64,000 bases of DNA from Amycolatopsis nalaikhensis (GTDB lineage Bacteria; Actinomycetota; Actinomycetes; Mycobacteriales; Pseudonocardiaceae). The notes under the pieces were generated by a model. The model had not been told where the DNA came from. It saw only the letters and a program-made list of their open reading frames with translations, and made no database searches. Below, piece after piece: positions 57,013-64,000 of the stretch (the first letter of the stretch is position 1; every line of letters begins with the position of its first letter). The stretch lies in NCBI RefSeq assembly GCF_030264295.1, contig NZ_CP127173.1:5525501-5589500 (forward strand), read 5' to 3'. The position numbers were made by a program, and so were the translations under genes.

Positions 57013-57870
57013 CTAGTCGAGCAACTCGTCGCCTCGGTCGGTACGTCCGGCCAGGTGGGCAGGCAGGACCCGGCCGAAGAGCTGCCTGGTCCGCTCCGCG
57101 CTGCCGATGACCCCCGGGCGCTCGCTGTAGGCGAAGATCGCGGAGTGCCGCGCGATCGCGCCCTCCACCGTACTGACCCGGTGCAAGGCGAAGCGTCCTT
57201 GAAAGAGCTGAAGATCCCCCGGACGGAGGCTGAGCCGCTGCACCGGATGGGTGCCGTCCTCGGCGAGCACCGCGCGGACGGCCGGGAAGTTCTCGTCCGC
57301 GGCGGACCGGATGCCCGGGCAGTATTCGAAGGTGCCGCCCTTTTCGGCGGCCTGCGTCAGCATGCTGACGGTGTAGGAGTTCGTGTCGAAGTGCCACGGG
57401 TGCGCCCGGCCGGGCGCGATGACGTTGAGCGTCAGCCCGGACAGCGGGTCGGCGAGCTCGTGCAGCTCCGGCAGGCCGAAGCAGTCGGCGACGAACCGCT
57501 GGAACAGCGGGCTGGTGTAGAGGCGGCTGATGATCGACGACGCCGGGATGCGATCGCGGGCGACGAAGGCGTTGCCGCGTTCCATGATCGTCCGGCCCGG
57601 GTGGTCGTCGGGCAGCGGCGCGTCGATCGCCGTGTTGTAGGCGTTGACCTTCTCGATCTTCGTGTAGGCCTGCGGCTCGAGCGCGGCGCATTCCGCGCGG
57701 AGGACGTCGTGCAGCTCGGGCCGGATGAAGTCGGCGAGCACGCTGCAGCCGACGTCGGCGAGCTCCGCGCGCGTCCGGCCGACGGTCTCCCGCCACGCGG
57801 CGCTGTCCGGCTCGGTGAGCGGATAGCGGTCGGTGTCGACCATTTCCAGTGGCGCTACGGAGGTGCTCAT
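57013..57870 (-). CDS. Phytanoyl-CoA dioxygenase-family Fe(II)/2-oxoglutarate enzyme
   Basis: 285 residues with GAAGGGA before ATG 57870. The facial triad is His160-x-Asp162 in AHPWHFDTNSY and His230 in FALHRVST; Arg241 in ARHSAIFAYSER is the likely 2-oxoglutarate anchor. The size and layout fit small PhyH-type enzymes acting on free amino acids or simple metabolites; related halogenases replace the Asp by Gly, so a hydroxylation is expected here. First gene of a three-gene set with a methyltransferase and a carnitine-type acyltransferase. The hydroxyl it makes could be the acyl acceptor (inference). Confidence 0.87.
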   Translation of the reverse strand: MSTSVAPLEMVDTDRYPLTEPDSAAWRETVGRTRAELADVGCSVLADFIRPELHDVLRAECAALEPQAYTKIEKVNAYNTAIDAPLPDDHPGRTIMERGNAFVARDRIPASSIISRLYTSPLFQRFVADCFGLPELHELADPLSGLTLNVIAPGRAHPWHFDTNSYTVSMLTQAAEKGGTFEYCPGIRSAADENFPAVRAVLAEDGTHPVQRLSLRPGDLQLFQGRFALHRVSTVEGAIARHSAIFAYSERPGVIGSAERTRQLFGRVLPAHLAGRTDRGDELLD

Positions 57871-57957
57871 CGAGGTCCCTTCCGGCGGGTGGGGGACCAG
57901 AGGTAGCACAGGTCGCGGCGGGTCAACCGGCGGTTTGTGAGCGGTGACACAGGGTTG

Positions 57958-58491
57958 TCAATTTCCGATCTCCGTGGCCCACGAGCTGACCGTGACGGAG
58001 TCGGTGGTGCCCAGATCGGTGTCGAGGGGCTGCTTTTGCGCAGGTTCGCCCGGAACGGGCACTACCGAGATTGCCGCGCCGGTGCGCGTGTCGCCGCTCG
58101 TGACAGTGGCGGACCAGGCGAGCACGGCCACGACCTTGTCGCCCGGCCGGACGGTCAGGTCCTGCGGGCCGAGGTCCCGCGCGAAGTACGACGTGCCGTG
58201 CTCGACGCGGACGTCGAGCGGAGAGCCGTCGCCCGCGAGGATCTTCAGGTCGGGGTAGCCCGTGACTTTCCGTGGCGCGCTGTCCCGGTTGGTCAGGGTC
58301 AGCACGCTCGCGCGGTGGCCGAGCCCGGCCTCGACCTGGCCGACCGAAAGGGACAGCCCGGTCGGCGGCGGTGGTCCGTACGTCGGGCTCGGCGTGGTGG
58401 TCGGCGTCGGCGCAGGCGGTAGCGGCGGCTTGGGGCCGCAACCCGCGAGAAGCGCGACGAAAAGAAGTGGTGTGAAGCGAGAAACCCCCAT
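57958..58491 (-). CDS. DUF4232-like lipoprotein
   Basis: 177 residues. Lipoprotein signal LLFVALLAGC with a Pro/Thr-rich linker (PPLPPAPTPTTTPSP), then a single beta-rich domain (LSLSVGQVEAGLGHRASVLTLTNRDSAPRKVTGYPDLKI) typical of actinobacterial DUF4232 proteins. Anchored outside the membrane; function unknown. It stands between the dioxygenase cluster and fbiC, separated from fbiC by a hairpin. Confidence 0.82.
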   Translation of the reverse strand: MGVSRFTPLLFVALLAGCGPKPPLPPAPTPTTTPSPTYGPPPPTGLSLSVGQVEAGLGHRASVLTLTNRDSAPRKVTGYPDLKILAGDGSPLDVRVEHGTSYFARDLGPQDLTVRPGDKVVAVLAWSATVTSGDTRTGAAISVVPVPGEPAQKQPLDTDLGTTDSVTVSSWATEIGN

Positions 58492-58503
58492 GCGGCGGAA
58501 GGG

Positions 58504-58531
58504 TAGCGGGCGCCCGGGAAGGCGCCCGCTA
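58504..58531 (-). terminator. Hairpin terminator after fbiC
   Basis: TAGCGGGCGCC (58504-58514) and GGCGCCCGCTA (58521-58531) are perfect complements with a 6-nt loop, starting 6 bp beyond the fbiC stop codon. Confidence 0.75.
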
Positions 58532-58536
58532 CGACC

Positions 58537-61134
58537 TCACGGAGTCAGCAGCGGCAGCAACGGCTTGCGCACCTGCGTCGCGACGCCGTCCGAAGCCTCC
58601 GCGGCGGCGATCCGCTCGGCGGTCGGCCTGCCGTAGCCAGTCGTCCGCTGCACCAGCGGACGCCCGAGCGGCTCGACCATCGCGCGCATGTCGCTGATCG
58701 TCTTGTACGAGCCGTTGGACGCGCCCGCCATCCGGCTGATCGTCTCCTCCATCAGCGTGCCGCCGATGTCGTTGACGCCGCCCTGCAGCACCGCGCGGCT
58801 GCCCTCTTCACCGAGCTTCACCCAGGAGCTCTGGATGTTGTCGATCATGCCGTGCAGCAGGAGCCGGGCCAGCGCGTGCACCGCGCGGTTCTCGCGCAGC
58901 GTCGTGCCCGGCCGGGCGAGCCCGGCCAAGTAGATCGGCGCGCTCTGGTGGATGAACGGCAGGAGCACGAACTCGGTGAACCCGCGTCGCCCGTGCTTCT
59001 CGAGGCCTTCGCGCTGCAGCCGCGCGAGGAGCTTCAGGTGCGCGACCCAGTGCGCGGGCGTGTCGACGTGGCCGTACATCATCGTGGACGTCGTCGGCAG
59101 CCCGACCTCGTGCGCCGTAGTGACGACCTTGATCCACTCCGACGTCGGCAGCTTGCCCTTGGTCAGCACCCAGCGGACGTCGTCGTCGAGGATTTCCGCA
59201 GCCGTGCCCGGCAGCGAGTCCACCCCGGCTTCCTTCGCCTTGATCAGCCAATCCTTCAGTGAGAGGTTGGTCCGCGAAGCGCCGTTCACGACCTCCATCG
59301 GGCTGTAGGAGTGCAGGTGGATCTCCGGCTGGCGGCGCTTGACCTCGGCCGCGAGGTCGAAGTACGCGGTGCCCGGCAGGTCCGGGTGGATGCCGCCCTG
59401 CATGCAGATCTCGGTCGCGCCCGCGGCCCATGCCTCGTCGACGCGGTCGCCGACCTGCTCCAGCGAGAGCGTGTACGCGTCGGCGTCGGTGCGACGCTGG
59501 GCGAAGGCACAGAAGCGGCAACCCGTGTAGCAGACGTTGGTGAAGTTGATGTTCCGCGTGACGACGAACGTGATGTCGTCCCCGACCGTCTCGCGACGCA
59601 AATCATCGGCGAGCCGCGTGAACGCGTCCAGCTCCTTGCCGTCGGCGTGCAGCAGCGCGAGCGCGGCGTCGTCGGAGAGCCCGGCCGGGTCCTTTTCCGC
59701 GCTGCGCAACGCTTCCAGGATGTCCGTGTCGAACTTCTGCGGCCCGGTCTTGATCCGGTCGCCGATCTCCTTCCAGTCCCCGTACACGGAGTCGAAGTCG
59801 CTGCGGCGGTCTTCGGTGCGGCCGCTCGTGTCGATCTCGGTGTGCAGGTCGGTGCGGCCGGACTCCTGCCAGCCGCCGTCCGGCTCCTGCCACGGGATCC
59901 CGACCGGCATCGCGCCTTCGCGGGCCATCCCGGTCTTGGCGTCGACGAGCGCGGCGACGTGCCGGGTGATCCGCGGGTCCAGCCACGGCTCACCCGCCTT
60001 GACGTACTCCGGGTAGATGGTGAGCCGTTCCTTCAGCTCGAACCCGGCCTTCTCGGTGCGGCGGGCGAGCTCGTCGATCTGCGGCCACGCGCGTTCGGGG
60101 TTGACGTGGTCCGGGGTCAGCGGCGAGACGCCGCCCCAGTCGTCGATGCCGGCGCGGATCATCAGGTCGTACTGGTTGCCGATCAGGTTCGGCGGCGCCT
60201 GGATGCGCATCTTCGGGCCGAGTACCAGCCGCGCGACGGCGATGTTCGCGGCCAGCTCTTCGAGGTCGGCGTCCGGCGTCGCGCGCATCTTCGTGTCCGG
60301 CTTGGCCCGGAAGTTCTGCACGATGACTTCCTGGATGCCGCCGTAGGTCTTGGCGACCTTGCGGATCTCGAACAACGCGTCCGCGCGCTCCTCGTGCGTC
60401 TCGCCGATGCCGATCAGGACACCGGTGGTGAACGGGACGCTGCTGCGCCCGGCGTCTTCGAGGACCCGGAGCCTTACCGCGGGATCTTTGTCCGGCGAGC
60501 CGTAGTGCGGGCCGCCCTTCTCGCTCCACAGCCGGGTCGCGGTGGTCTCCAGCATCATGCCCATCGACGGCGCGACCGGCTTGAGCCGCTGGAAGTCCTG
60601 CCAGGTCAGCACGCCCGGGTTGAGGTGCGGCAGCAGGCCGGTCTCCTCGAGCACGCGGATCGCCATCGCGCGGACGTAGGAGAGCGTGTCGTCGTAGCCG
60701 TGCGCGTCCAGCCACTCGCGGGCCGCCTTCCAGCGGTCTTCGGGCCGGTCGCCGAGCGTGAAGAGGGCTTCCTTGCAGCCCATCTCGGCGCCCTTGCGGG
60801 CGATGTCGAGGACCTCGTCCGGGGAGAGGAACGGCGAGTCGAGCCGTCCCGGCACGGTGACGAAGGTGCAGTAGCCGCAGCGGTCGCGGCACAGCCGGGT
60901 CAAGGGGATGAACACCTTGCGGCTGTAGGTGATGATCCCGGCGCGCCCGGCCTCGGCCAGGCCCGCGTCGCGGATGCGCGAGGCGTACTCGGAGAGCGTG
61001 GTGAGGTCGTCGCCGCGGGCGTGCAGCAGGACGGCCGCTTCGGTGACGTCCAGTGTCTTCCCGTCACGCGCCCGGGCGAGCGCGCGGCGCATCGCGGAGG
61101 CGGTCGGGGCGGTGGCGTCGGGTTCGGGTCCCAT
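58537..61134 (-). CDS. fbiC: FO synthase (7,8-didemethyl-8-hydroxy-5-deazariboflavin synthase)
   Basis: 865 residues, normal for the fused actinobacterial enzyme. Two radical SAM halves are visible: the N-terminal CofG-type cluster CRDRCGYCTF (about residues 82-91) and the C-terminal CofH-type cluster CYTGCRFCAF. It joins tyrosine and a ribityl-diaminouracil to form the deazaflavin FO, precursor of F420. Start ATG 61134 is preceded by GGGCGGA. Monocistronic by appearance, with a hairpin after the stop. Users of the cofactor in the window include the LLM protein at 12.8 kb and the Ddn-like protein at 30.1 kb. Confidence 0.96.
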   Translation of the reverse strand: MGPEPDATAPTASAMRRALARARDGKTLDVTEAAVLLHARGDDLTTLSEYASRIRDAGLAEAGRAGIITYSRKVFIPLTRLCRDRCGYCTFVTVPGRLDSPFLSPDEVLDIARKGAEMGCKEALFTLGDRPEDRWKAAREWLDAHGYDDTLSYVRAMAIRVLEETGLLPHLNPGVLTWQDFQRLKPVAPSMGMMLETTATRLWSEKGGPHYGSPDKDPAVRLRVLEDAGRSSVPFTTGVLIGIGETHEERADALFEIRKVAKTYGGIQEVIVQNFRAKPDTKMRATPDADLEELAANIAVARLVLGPKMRIQAPPNLIGNQYDLMIRAGIDDWGGVSPLTPDHVNPERAWPQIDELARRTEKAGFELKERLTIYPEYVKAGEPWLDPRITRHVAALVDAKTGMAREGAMPVGIPWQEPDGGWQESGRTDLHTEIDTSGRTEDRRSDFDSVYGDWKEIGDRIKTGPQKFDTDILEALRSAEKDPAGLSDDAALALLHADGKELDAFTRLADDLRRETVGDDITFVVTRNINFTNVCYTGCRFCAFAQRRTDADAYTLSLEQVGDRVDEAWAAGATEICMQGGIHPDLPGTAYFDLAAEVKRRQPEIHLHSYSPMEVVNGASRTNLSLKDWLIKAKEAGVDSLPGTAAEILDDDVRWVLTKGKLPTSEWIKVVTTAHEVGLPTTSTMMYGHVDTPAHWVAHLKLLARLQREGLEKHGRRGFTEFVLLPFIHQSAPIYLAGLARPGTTLRENRAVHALARLLLHGMIDNIQSSWVKLGEEGSRAVLQGGVNDIGGTLMEETISRMAGASNGSYKTISDMRAMVEPLGRPLVQRTTGYGRPTAERIAAAEASDGVATQVRKPLLPLLTP

Positions 61135-61242
61135 TCCGCCCACGCTAGGACTGTCCTCGCGCGACCAGCCAGTGTGTGTTGCGCACCCGGCTGCGGTTCT
61201 ACCCGGACGTGATCGTCGTCGCAGGTCACCGCGGTGCCGTGG

Positions 61243-61271
61243 TTGTCGATCAGCTGTCCGGCGTGTATTAC
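61243..61271 (+). promoter_or_regulatory. Promoter of the transposase-like gene, probably leaderless
   Basis: TTGTCG (61243-61248), a 17-bp spacer and TATTAC (61266-61271) give a good sigma-70-type promoter. The start point 7-8 bp after the -10 would be at 61278-61279, exactly the GTG start codon. Confidence 0.6.
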
Positions 61272-61278
61272 CTAAAGG

Positions 61279-62835
61279 GTGGCATCGGTGGTCGGCAAGA
61301 AGATCGGCGGACGGACGTACTACTACCTGGCGGAATCCGCCCGGGTCGACGGCAAGCCGCGGGTGGTGACCCAGCGTTATCTCGGCACCGCCGACGAGAT
61401 CGCCCGCGCCGTCCCGGGCGGCGAGCCCGCGTCGGCTTCGTACCGCTCCTACGGCGACGTCGCCGCGGTGTGGGCGACGCTCTCGCGGCTCGGCTTCGTC
61501 GGGCGCGTCGACGACGTCGTGCGGTCGAAGCCGTCGCTGGGGCTGACCCTCGCGGTCGCGGTGCTGCACCGGGCGACCGCGCCGGAGACGCCGATCGGCG
61601 AGTGGTGGGCCGCGAGTGCGGCCGCCGACCTGGTGCGGCCCCGCTTGTCCACTGTGGACGGCCTGTGGCGGGCCCTGGAACGGCTGACCCCGGACCGCAT
61701 CACGCGCATCGAAGAGTCCGTCGCCGCCGCGGTCCTCGACGTGCTCGACGACCACGCGGCGCTCGCCGTCGACGTCCCGCAGTTCGCCGCGTTCGCGCCC
61801 GCGGACTGCACGCTCCCGTCGGCCTGCCAGGGCGTGCTCGCCGGCGTCGGCCTGCGCGTGACGCGGGACGGCGCGATCCCGCTGGCCTCGCGGCTGTACC
61901 GCCGCGACGACGGCACCGCCCCGACGTTCGCCGCGGTGACCGCGGAGCTGGGCGCGGCGACGCTCGTCTTCCACGCCGGCCAGGCCGCCCAGCTGGACCT
62001 GGGCTCCCGCAGCGGGTTCGTCGGCTCGCTGCCGCTGACCGACCACCCGGAGCTGCTGACCCAGCCCGCGTCCGCGCGCAAGCGCGTCGACCCCGAGCGG
62101 TTCGCCGGCCTCACGGCCCTGGACACGCACGCGGTGGTCGACGGCGTCCGGCGCCGGGTGATCCTGACCCACTCGGCGACGCTGCACGCGGCGCAGTCCC
62201 GCGCGTTCGCCGACGAGCTGGCCACCGCCACGCGGGAACTGGACGGCCTGGCCGGGGCGCTGGCCGCGGGCACGCACCGCGGTGACCGTGCCCAGGTGCA
62301 CGCCGAGATCGGCCGCGTCACCCGGGGGCGGCGCATCGAGCGCGTGCTCACAGCTGTGTTGAGCGGGAACCGGCCCGGCGAAATCCGGCTGGAACGGCGG
62401 ATCGACTCCGCCGCCTTGGCCCGGCTGGACGAGGAGTTCTTCGGCAAGCAGGTGCTGGTCACCGACCGGGACTGGCCGGTCGGCGACGTCGTCACCGCCT
62501 ACCGGGCGCGCACCCACCTCGAATCGACGTTCCGCTGGCTCACCGGGCCCGCCGTCACCGGGCCGACCCCGCGCTGGGAGTGGACGCGGCGGCGGATCGC
62601 CGCGCACGGCCTGGTCTCGGTGCTGGCGGCGACGGTGACCCACCTGATGCGCCGCGACGCCGACCGGGCCGGGATGAACCTGTCCGTGCGGGAGCTGCTC
62701 GACCGGCTCGCGGGCATCGGCGAGCTGGTGCTGCGGTACCCGTCCACGGGCGGGCGGCCGCGGGCGAAGCGCCTGCTGACCGAGCTGGACCCGGAGCAGC
62801 AGGCGCTGGCCGACCTCTTTCAGCTCTCCCGGTAG
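61279..62835 (+). CDS. IS1634-type transposase relative with lost catalytic residues
   Basis: 518 residues, uninterrupted. ASVVGKKIGGRTYYYLAES and DGKPRVVTQRYLGTADE are the classical N-terminus of IS1634 transposases, and MNLSVRELLDRLAGI near the end is also typical. Asp 165 (VDVPQF) remains, but the second acidic residue is His 232 (VFHAGQ, normally YDAGQ). The Lys of the Y-R-E-K signature is Thr 422 (Glu 415 kept), and the block after the first Asp (RGHxKxxRxDL) is missing. No terminal inverted repeats are visible, and the 3' end overlaps a convergent SDR gene. So it cannot be an active IS; it is a fossil or a domesticated DNA-binding protein. A GTG at 61288 is an alternative start. Confidence 0.82.
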   Translation: MASVVGKKIGGRTYYYLAESARVDGKPRVVTQRYLGTADEIARAVPGGEPASASYRSYGDVAAVWATLSRLGFVGRVDDVVRSKPSLGLTLAVAVLHRATAPETPIGEWWAASAAADLVRPRLSTVDGLWRALERLTPDRITRIEESVAAAVLDVLDDHAALAVDVPQFAAFAPADCTLPSACQGVLAGVGLRVTRDGAIPLASRLYRRDDGTAPTFAAVTAELGAATLVFHAGQAAQLDLGSRSGFVGSLPLTDHPELLTQPASARKRVDPERFAGLTALDTHAVVDGVRRRVILTHSATLHAAQSRAFADELATATRELDGLAGALAAGTHRGDRAQVHAEIGRVTRGRRIERVLTAVLSGNRPGEIRLERRIDSAALARLDEEFFGKQVLVTDRDWPVGDVVTAYRARTHLESTFRWLTGPAVTGPTPRWEWTRRRIAAHGLVSVLAATVTHLMRRDADRAGMNLSVRELLDRLAGIGELVLRYPSTGGRPRAKRLLTELDPEQQALADLFQLSR

Positions 62836-63578
62836 ATCTGCAGCGCCGAGAAGCTCTGCACCACCGGCATCAGCTCGATGACGTTGATGTTCACGTGCTT
62901 CGGCTGGCTCGCCGCCCAGTACACGGACTCGGCGACGTCGTCCGCGGTCAGCGGGGTCGTGCCCTGGTAGACCTTGTCGGCCTTGTCCTGGTCGCCGTCG
63001 AAGCGGACCTTCGAGAAGTCCGTGCCGCCGACCATGCCGGGCTCGACGTTCGTCACCCGGACGCCGGTGCCGTGCAGGTCGCTGCGCAGGTTGAGGCTGA
63101 ACTGGTGGACGAACGCCTTGGTCGCGCCGTAGACGTTGCCGCCGGGGTAGGGATAGGTGCCGGCGATCGAGCCGATGTTGATGACGTGGCCGCGGCCGCG
63201 CTCGACCATGCCGGGCAGCAGCGCGCGCGTGACGTGCGCGAGGCCGCGGACGTTGGTCGCGATCATCTGGTCCCAGTCGTCGAGCTCGGCCTTGTGCGCG
63301 GGCTCGAGGCCCTTGGCCAGGCCGGCGTTGTTGACCAGGACGTCGACGCTTTTCCAGCCGTCCGGGAGGTCGTTCACGGCCTGCTTGACGGCTTCGGGGT
63401 CGCTGACGTCGAGCTTGATCGGCAGGACGGCCTCGCCCAGCTCACCGGCCAGCTTCTCGAGCTTGTCCTCGCTGCGGGCGACGGCGATCACGCGGGCGCC
63501 CTCGGCGACGAACCGGCGCGCGATGGCGTCGCCGAAGCCGGCGCTGGCGCCGGTCACGAACACGGTCTGCTGGGTCAT
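62820..63578 (-). CDS. SDR-family oxidoreductase (YdfG-like)
   Basis: 252 residues. VFVTGASAGFGDAIARRF (cofactor), LVNNAGLAKG, catalytic Ser in NIGSIAGTYPYPGGN and YGATKAFVHQF, with EPGMVGGTDFSKVRFDGDQDKADKVYQG typical of the YdfG group that oxidises 3-hydroxy acids such as serine or 3-hydroxypropionate. Its start overlaps the hydrolase stop by ATGA. The 3' end overlaps the transposase-like gene by 16 bp. Confidence 0.9.
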   Translation of the reverse strand: MTQQTVFVTGASAGFGDAIARRFVAEGARVIAVARSEDKLEKLAGELGEAVLPIKLDVSDPEAVKQAVNDLPDGWKSVDVLVNNAGLAKGLEPAHKAELDDWDQMIATNVRGLAHVTRALLPGMVERGRGHVINIGSIAGTYPYPGGNVYGATKAFVHQFSLNLRSDLHGTGVRVTNVEPGMVGGTDFSKVRFDGDQDKADKVYQGTTPLTADDVAESVYWAASQPKHVNINVIELMPVVQSFSALQIYRES

Positions 63579-64000
63579 GGGGTAGCTCCGCTGTTCTTCA
63601 GGAAGGTGCTGAGTGCCTCGTCGAACTCGGTCTCGCACTCCAGGTTAGGCAGGTGGCCCGCGCCCTCGATCACCACCAGGGTCGAACCCGCCACCTCCCG
63701 GTGGATGAGCTGCGCGTCGGCGACCGGCGTGAACTCGTCCTCACTGCCGACGACCACCAGGGTGGGGACGTCGATGTGCTTGAGGGTCGGCGTGTAGTCG
63801 GGGCGCTCGGCCCGTCCCCGCAGCGCGGCCGCGGCTCCTTCTTCCGGCGCGTCGCGCATCATGCGCCGGACGTGGGCCTCGACGTCGGGTCTGGTGGCGC
63901 GGGTCCGCTTCGAGATCATCTTGGGGAGCAGCTCGTCGGCGTAGCGCGCCATGCCTTCCTCGGTGATCCTCGCGGCCGTGTCGATGCGTGCCTGTTTGGC
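63575..64000 (-). CDS. Alpha/beta hydrolase, C-terminal part (runs off right edge)
   Basis: 142 residues are inside the window and the frame is open to base 64000, so the N-terminal half with the nucleophile is missing. Visible parts: cap helices (MARYADELLPKMISKRTRATRPDVEAHVRRMMRD), the strand with the acid VPTLVVVGSEDEFTP, and the catalytic histidine in IEGAGHLPNLE. Typical of 3-oxoadipate enol-lactonase-like hydrolases. It is coupled to the SDR gene downstream by ATGA, so the two form one operon. Confidence 0.85.
   Translation of the reverse strand, partial: AKQARIDTAARITEEGMARYADELLPKMISKRTRATRPDVEAHVRRMMRDAPEEGAAAALRGRAERPDYTPTLKHIDVPTLVVVGSEDEFTPVADAQLIHREVAGSTLVVIEGAGHLPNLECETEFDEALSTFLKNSGATP

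Noticed and set aside
57013..57870. A BesD-like amino acid halogenase
   Set aside because: The iron-binding motif is His-x-Asp, not His-x-Gly, so hydroxylation is expected instead of halogenation.
61135..62643. Minus-strand extension of the fbiC frame to 1368 codons
   Set aside because: The extra 503 residues are low-complexity and lie opposite the transposase-like gene; FO synthase of normal length starts at 61134.
61135..62900. A complete insertion sequence around the IS1634-like gene
   Set aside because: No matching terminal inverted repeats or target duplications were seen, and the gene ends overlap or closely abut cellular genes.

Overview
The window is very G+C-rich, with frequent GTG starts, tightly packed genes and many ATGA/GTGA stop-start overlaps. 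Tat and Sec secreted hydrolases, F420-linked enzymes, PucR, HxlR and LacI regulators and characteristic intergenic palindromes point to a filamentous actinomycete, most likely Amycolatopsis or a close Pseudonocardiales relative. This is inferred from gene content and protein style; no rRNA or tRNA is present to test it. I count about 62 protein genes, no CRISPR array, no RNA gene and no intact mobile element.

Layout. 1-5.0 kb: tryptophan catabolism (PaaX-like regulator, kynA, kynureninase) followed by a branched-chain amino acid dehydrogenase coupled to a cytoplasmic class A beta-lactamase-like protein. 5-8.3 kb: LysR regulator, Tat-exported metallo-hydrolase, DUF5302 protein and a tandem-domain HxlR regulator. 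8.3-13.8 kb: a four-gene coupled catabolic operon (carotenoid/stilbene oxygenase, acyl-CoA ligase, thiolase, F420 LLM enzyme) facing that regulator across phased repeats. 14-19.7 kb: mixed genes including an esterase, a PucR regulator, a frameshifted alpha/beta hydrolase and two TetR regulators. 19.8-25.8 kb: a DavB/DavA-type basic amino acid oxidation operon with its permease, preceded by a two-component system. 25.8-29.8 kb: IclR regulator, then a LacI-controlled sugar operon (DUF993, a 42-codon small ORF, sugar isomerase) with a perfect LacI box. 30-42.5 kb: a string of housekeeping and accessory enzymes, including lpd, a secreted S8/S53-like protease with an apparent frameshift, SDR enzymes and LysR. 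42.6-52.5 kb: an alpha-glucan utilisation locus (GH13 glucosidase, ABC importer, LacI, secreted GH87 alpha-1,3-glucanase). 52.6-58 kb: a methyltransferase/esterase pair, then an unusual three-gene set of 2OG dioxygenase, methyltransferase and carnitine-type acyltransferase. 58-64 kb: a lipoprotein, fbiC (F420 precursor synthesis), an IS1634-type transposase relative with lost catalytic residues, and an SDR/hydrolase pair.

How the genes work together. The glucan locus reads as secretion of an alpha-1,3-glucanase, import of the oligosaccharides and hydrolysis inside the cell. The import ATPase is missing, as is usual for actinomycete systems that share an MsiK ATPase. The dav operon reads as import of a basic amino acid, oxidative decarboxylation to an amide, and hydrolysis to an omega-amino (or guanidino) acid. 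FbiC makes the deazaflavin core used by F420 enzymes of the kinds encoded at 12.8 and 30.1 kb.

The strongest candidates for something new are: (1) the 2OG dioxygenase / methyltransferase / carnitine-type acyltransferase cluster; (2) the catalytically dead, TIR-less IS1634 relative next to fbiC, apparently read from a leaderless promoter; (3) a two-copy 83-bp intergenic element, present in opposite orientations with a compensatory stem change, one copy of which supplies the stop codons of both flanking convergent genes; (4) the tandem HxlR regulator facing four GTGT half-sites set at helical-turn spacing.
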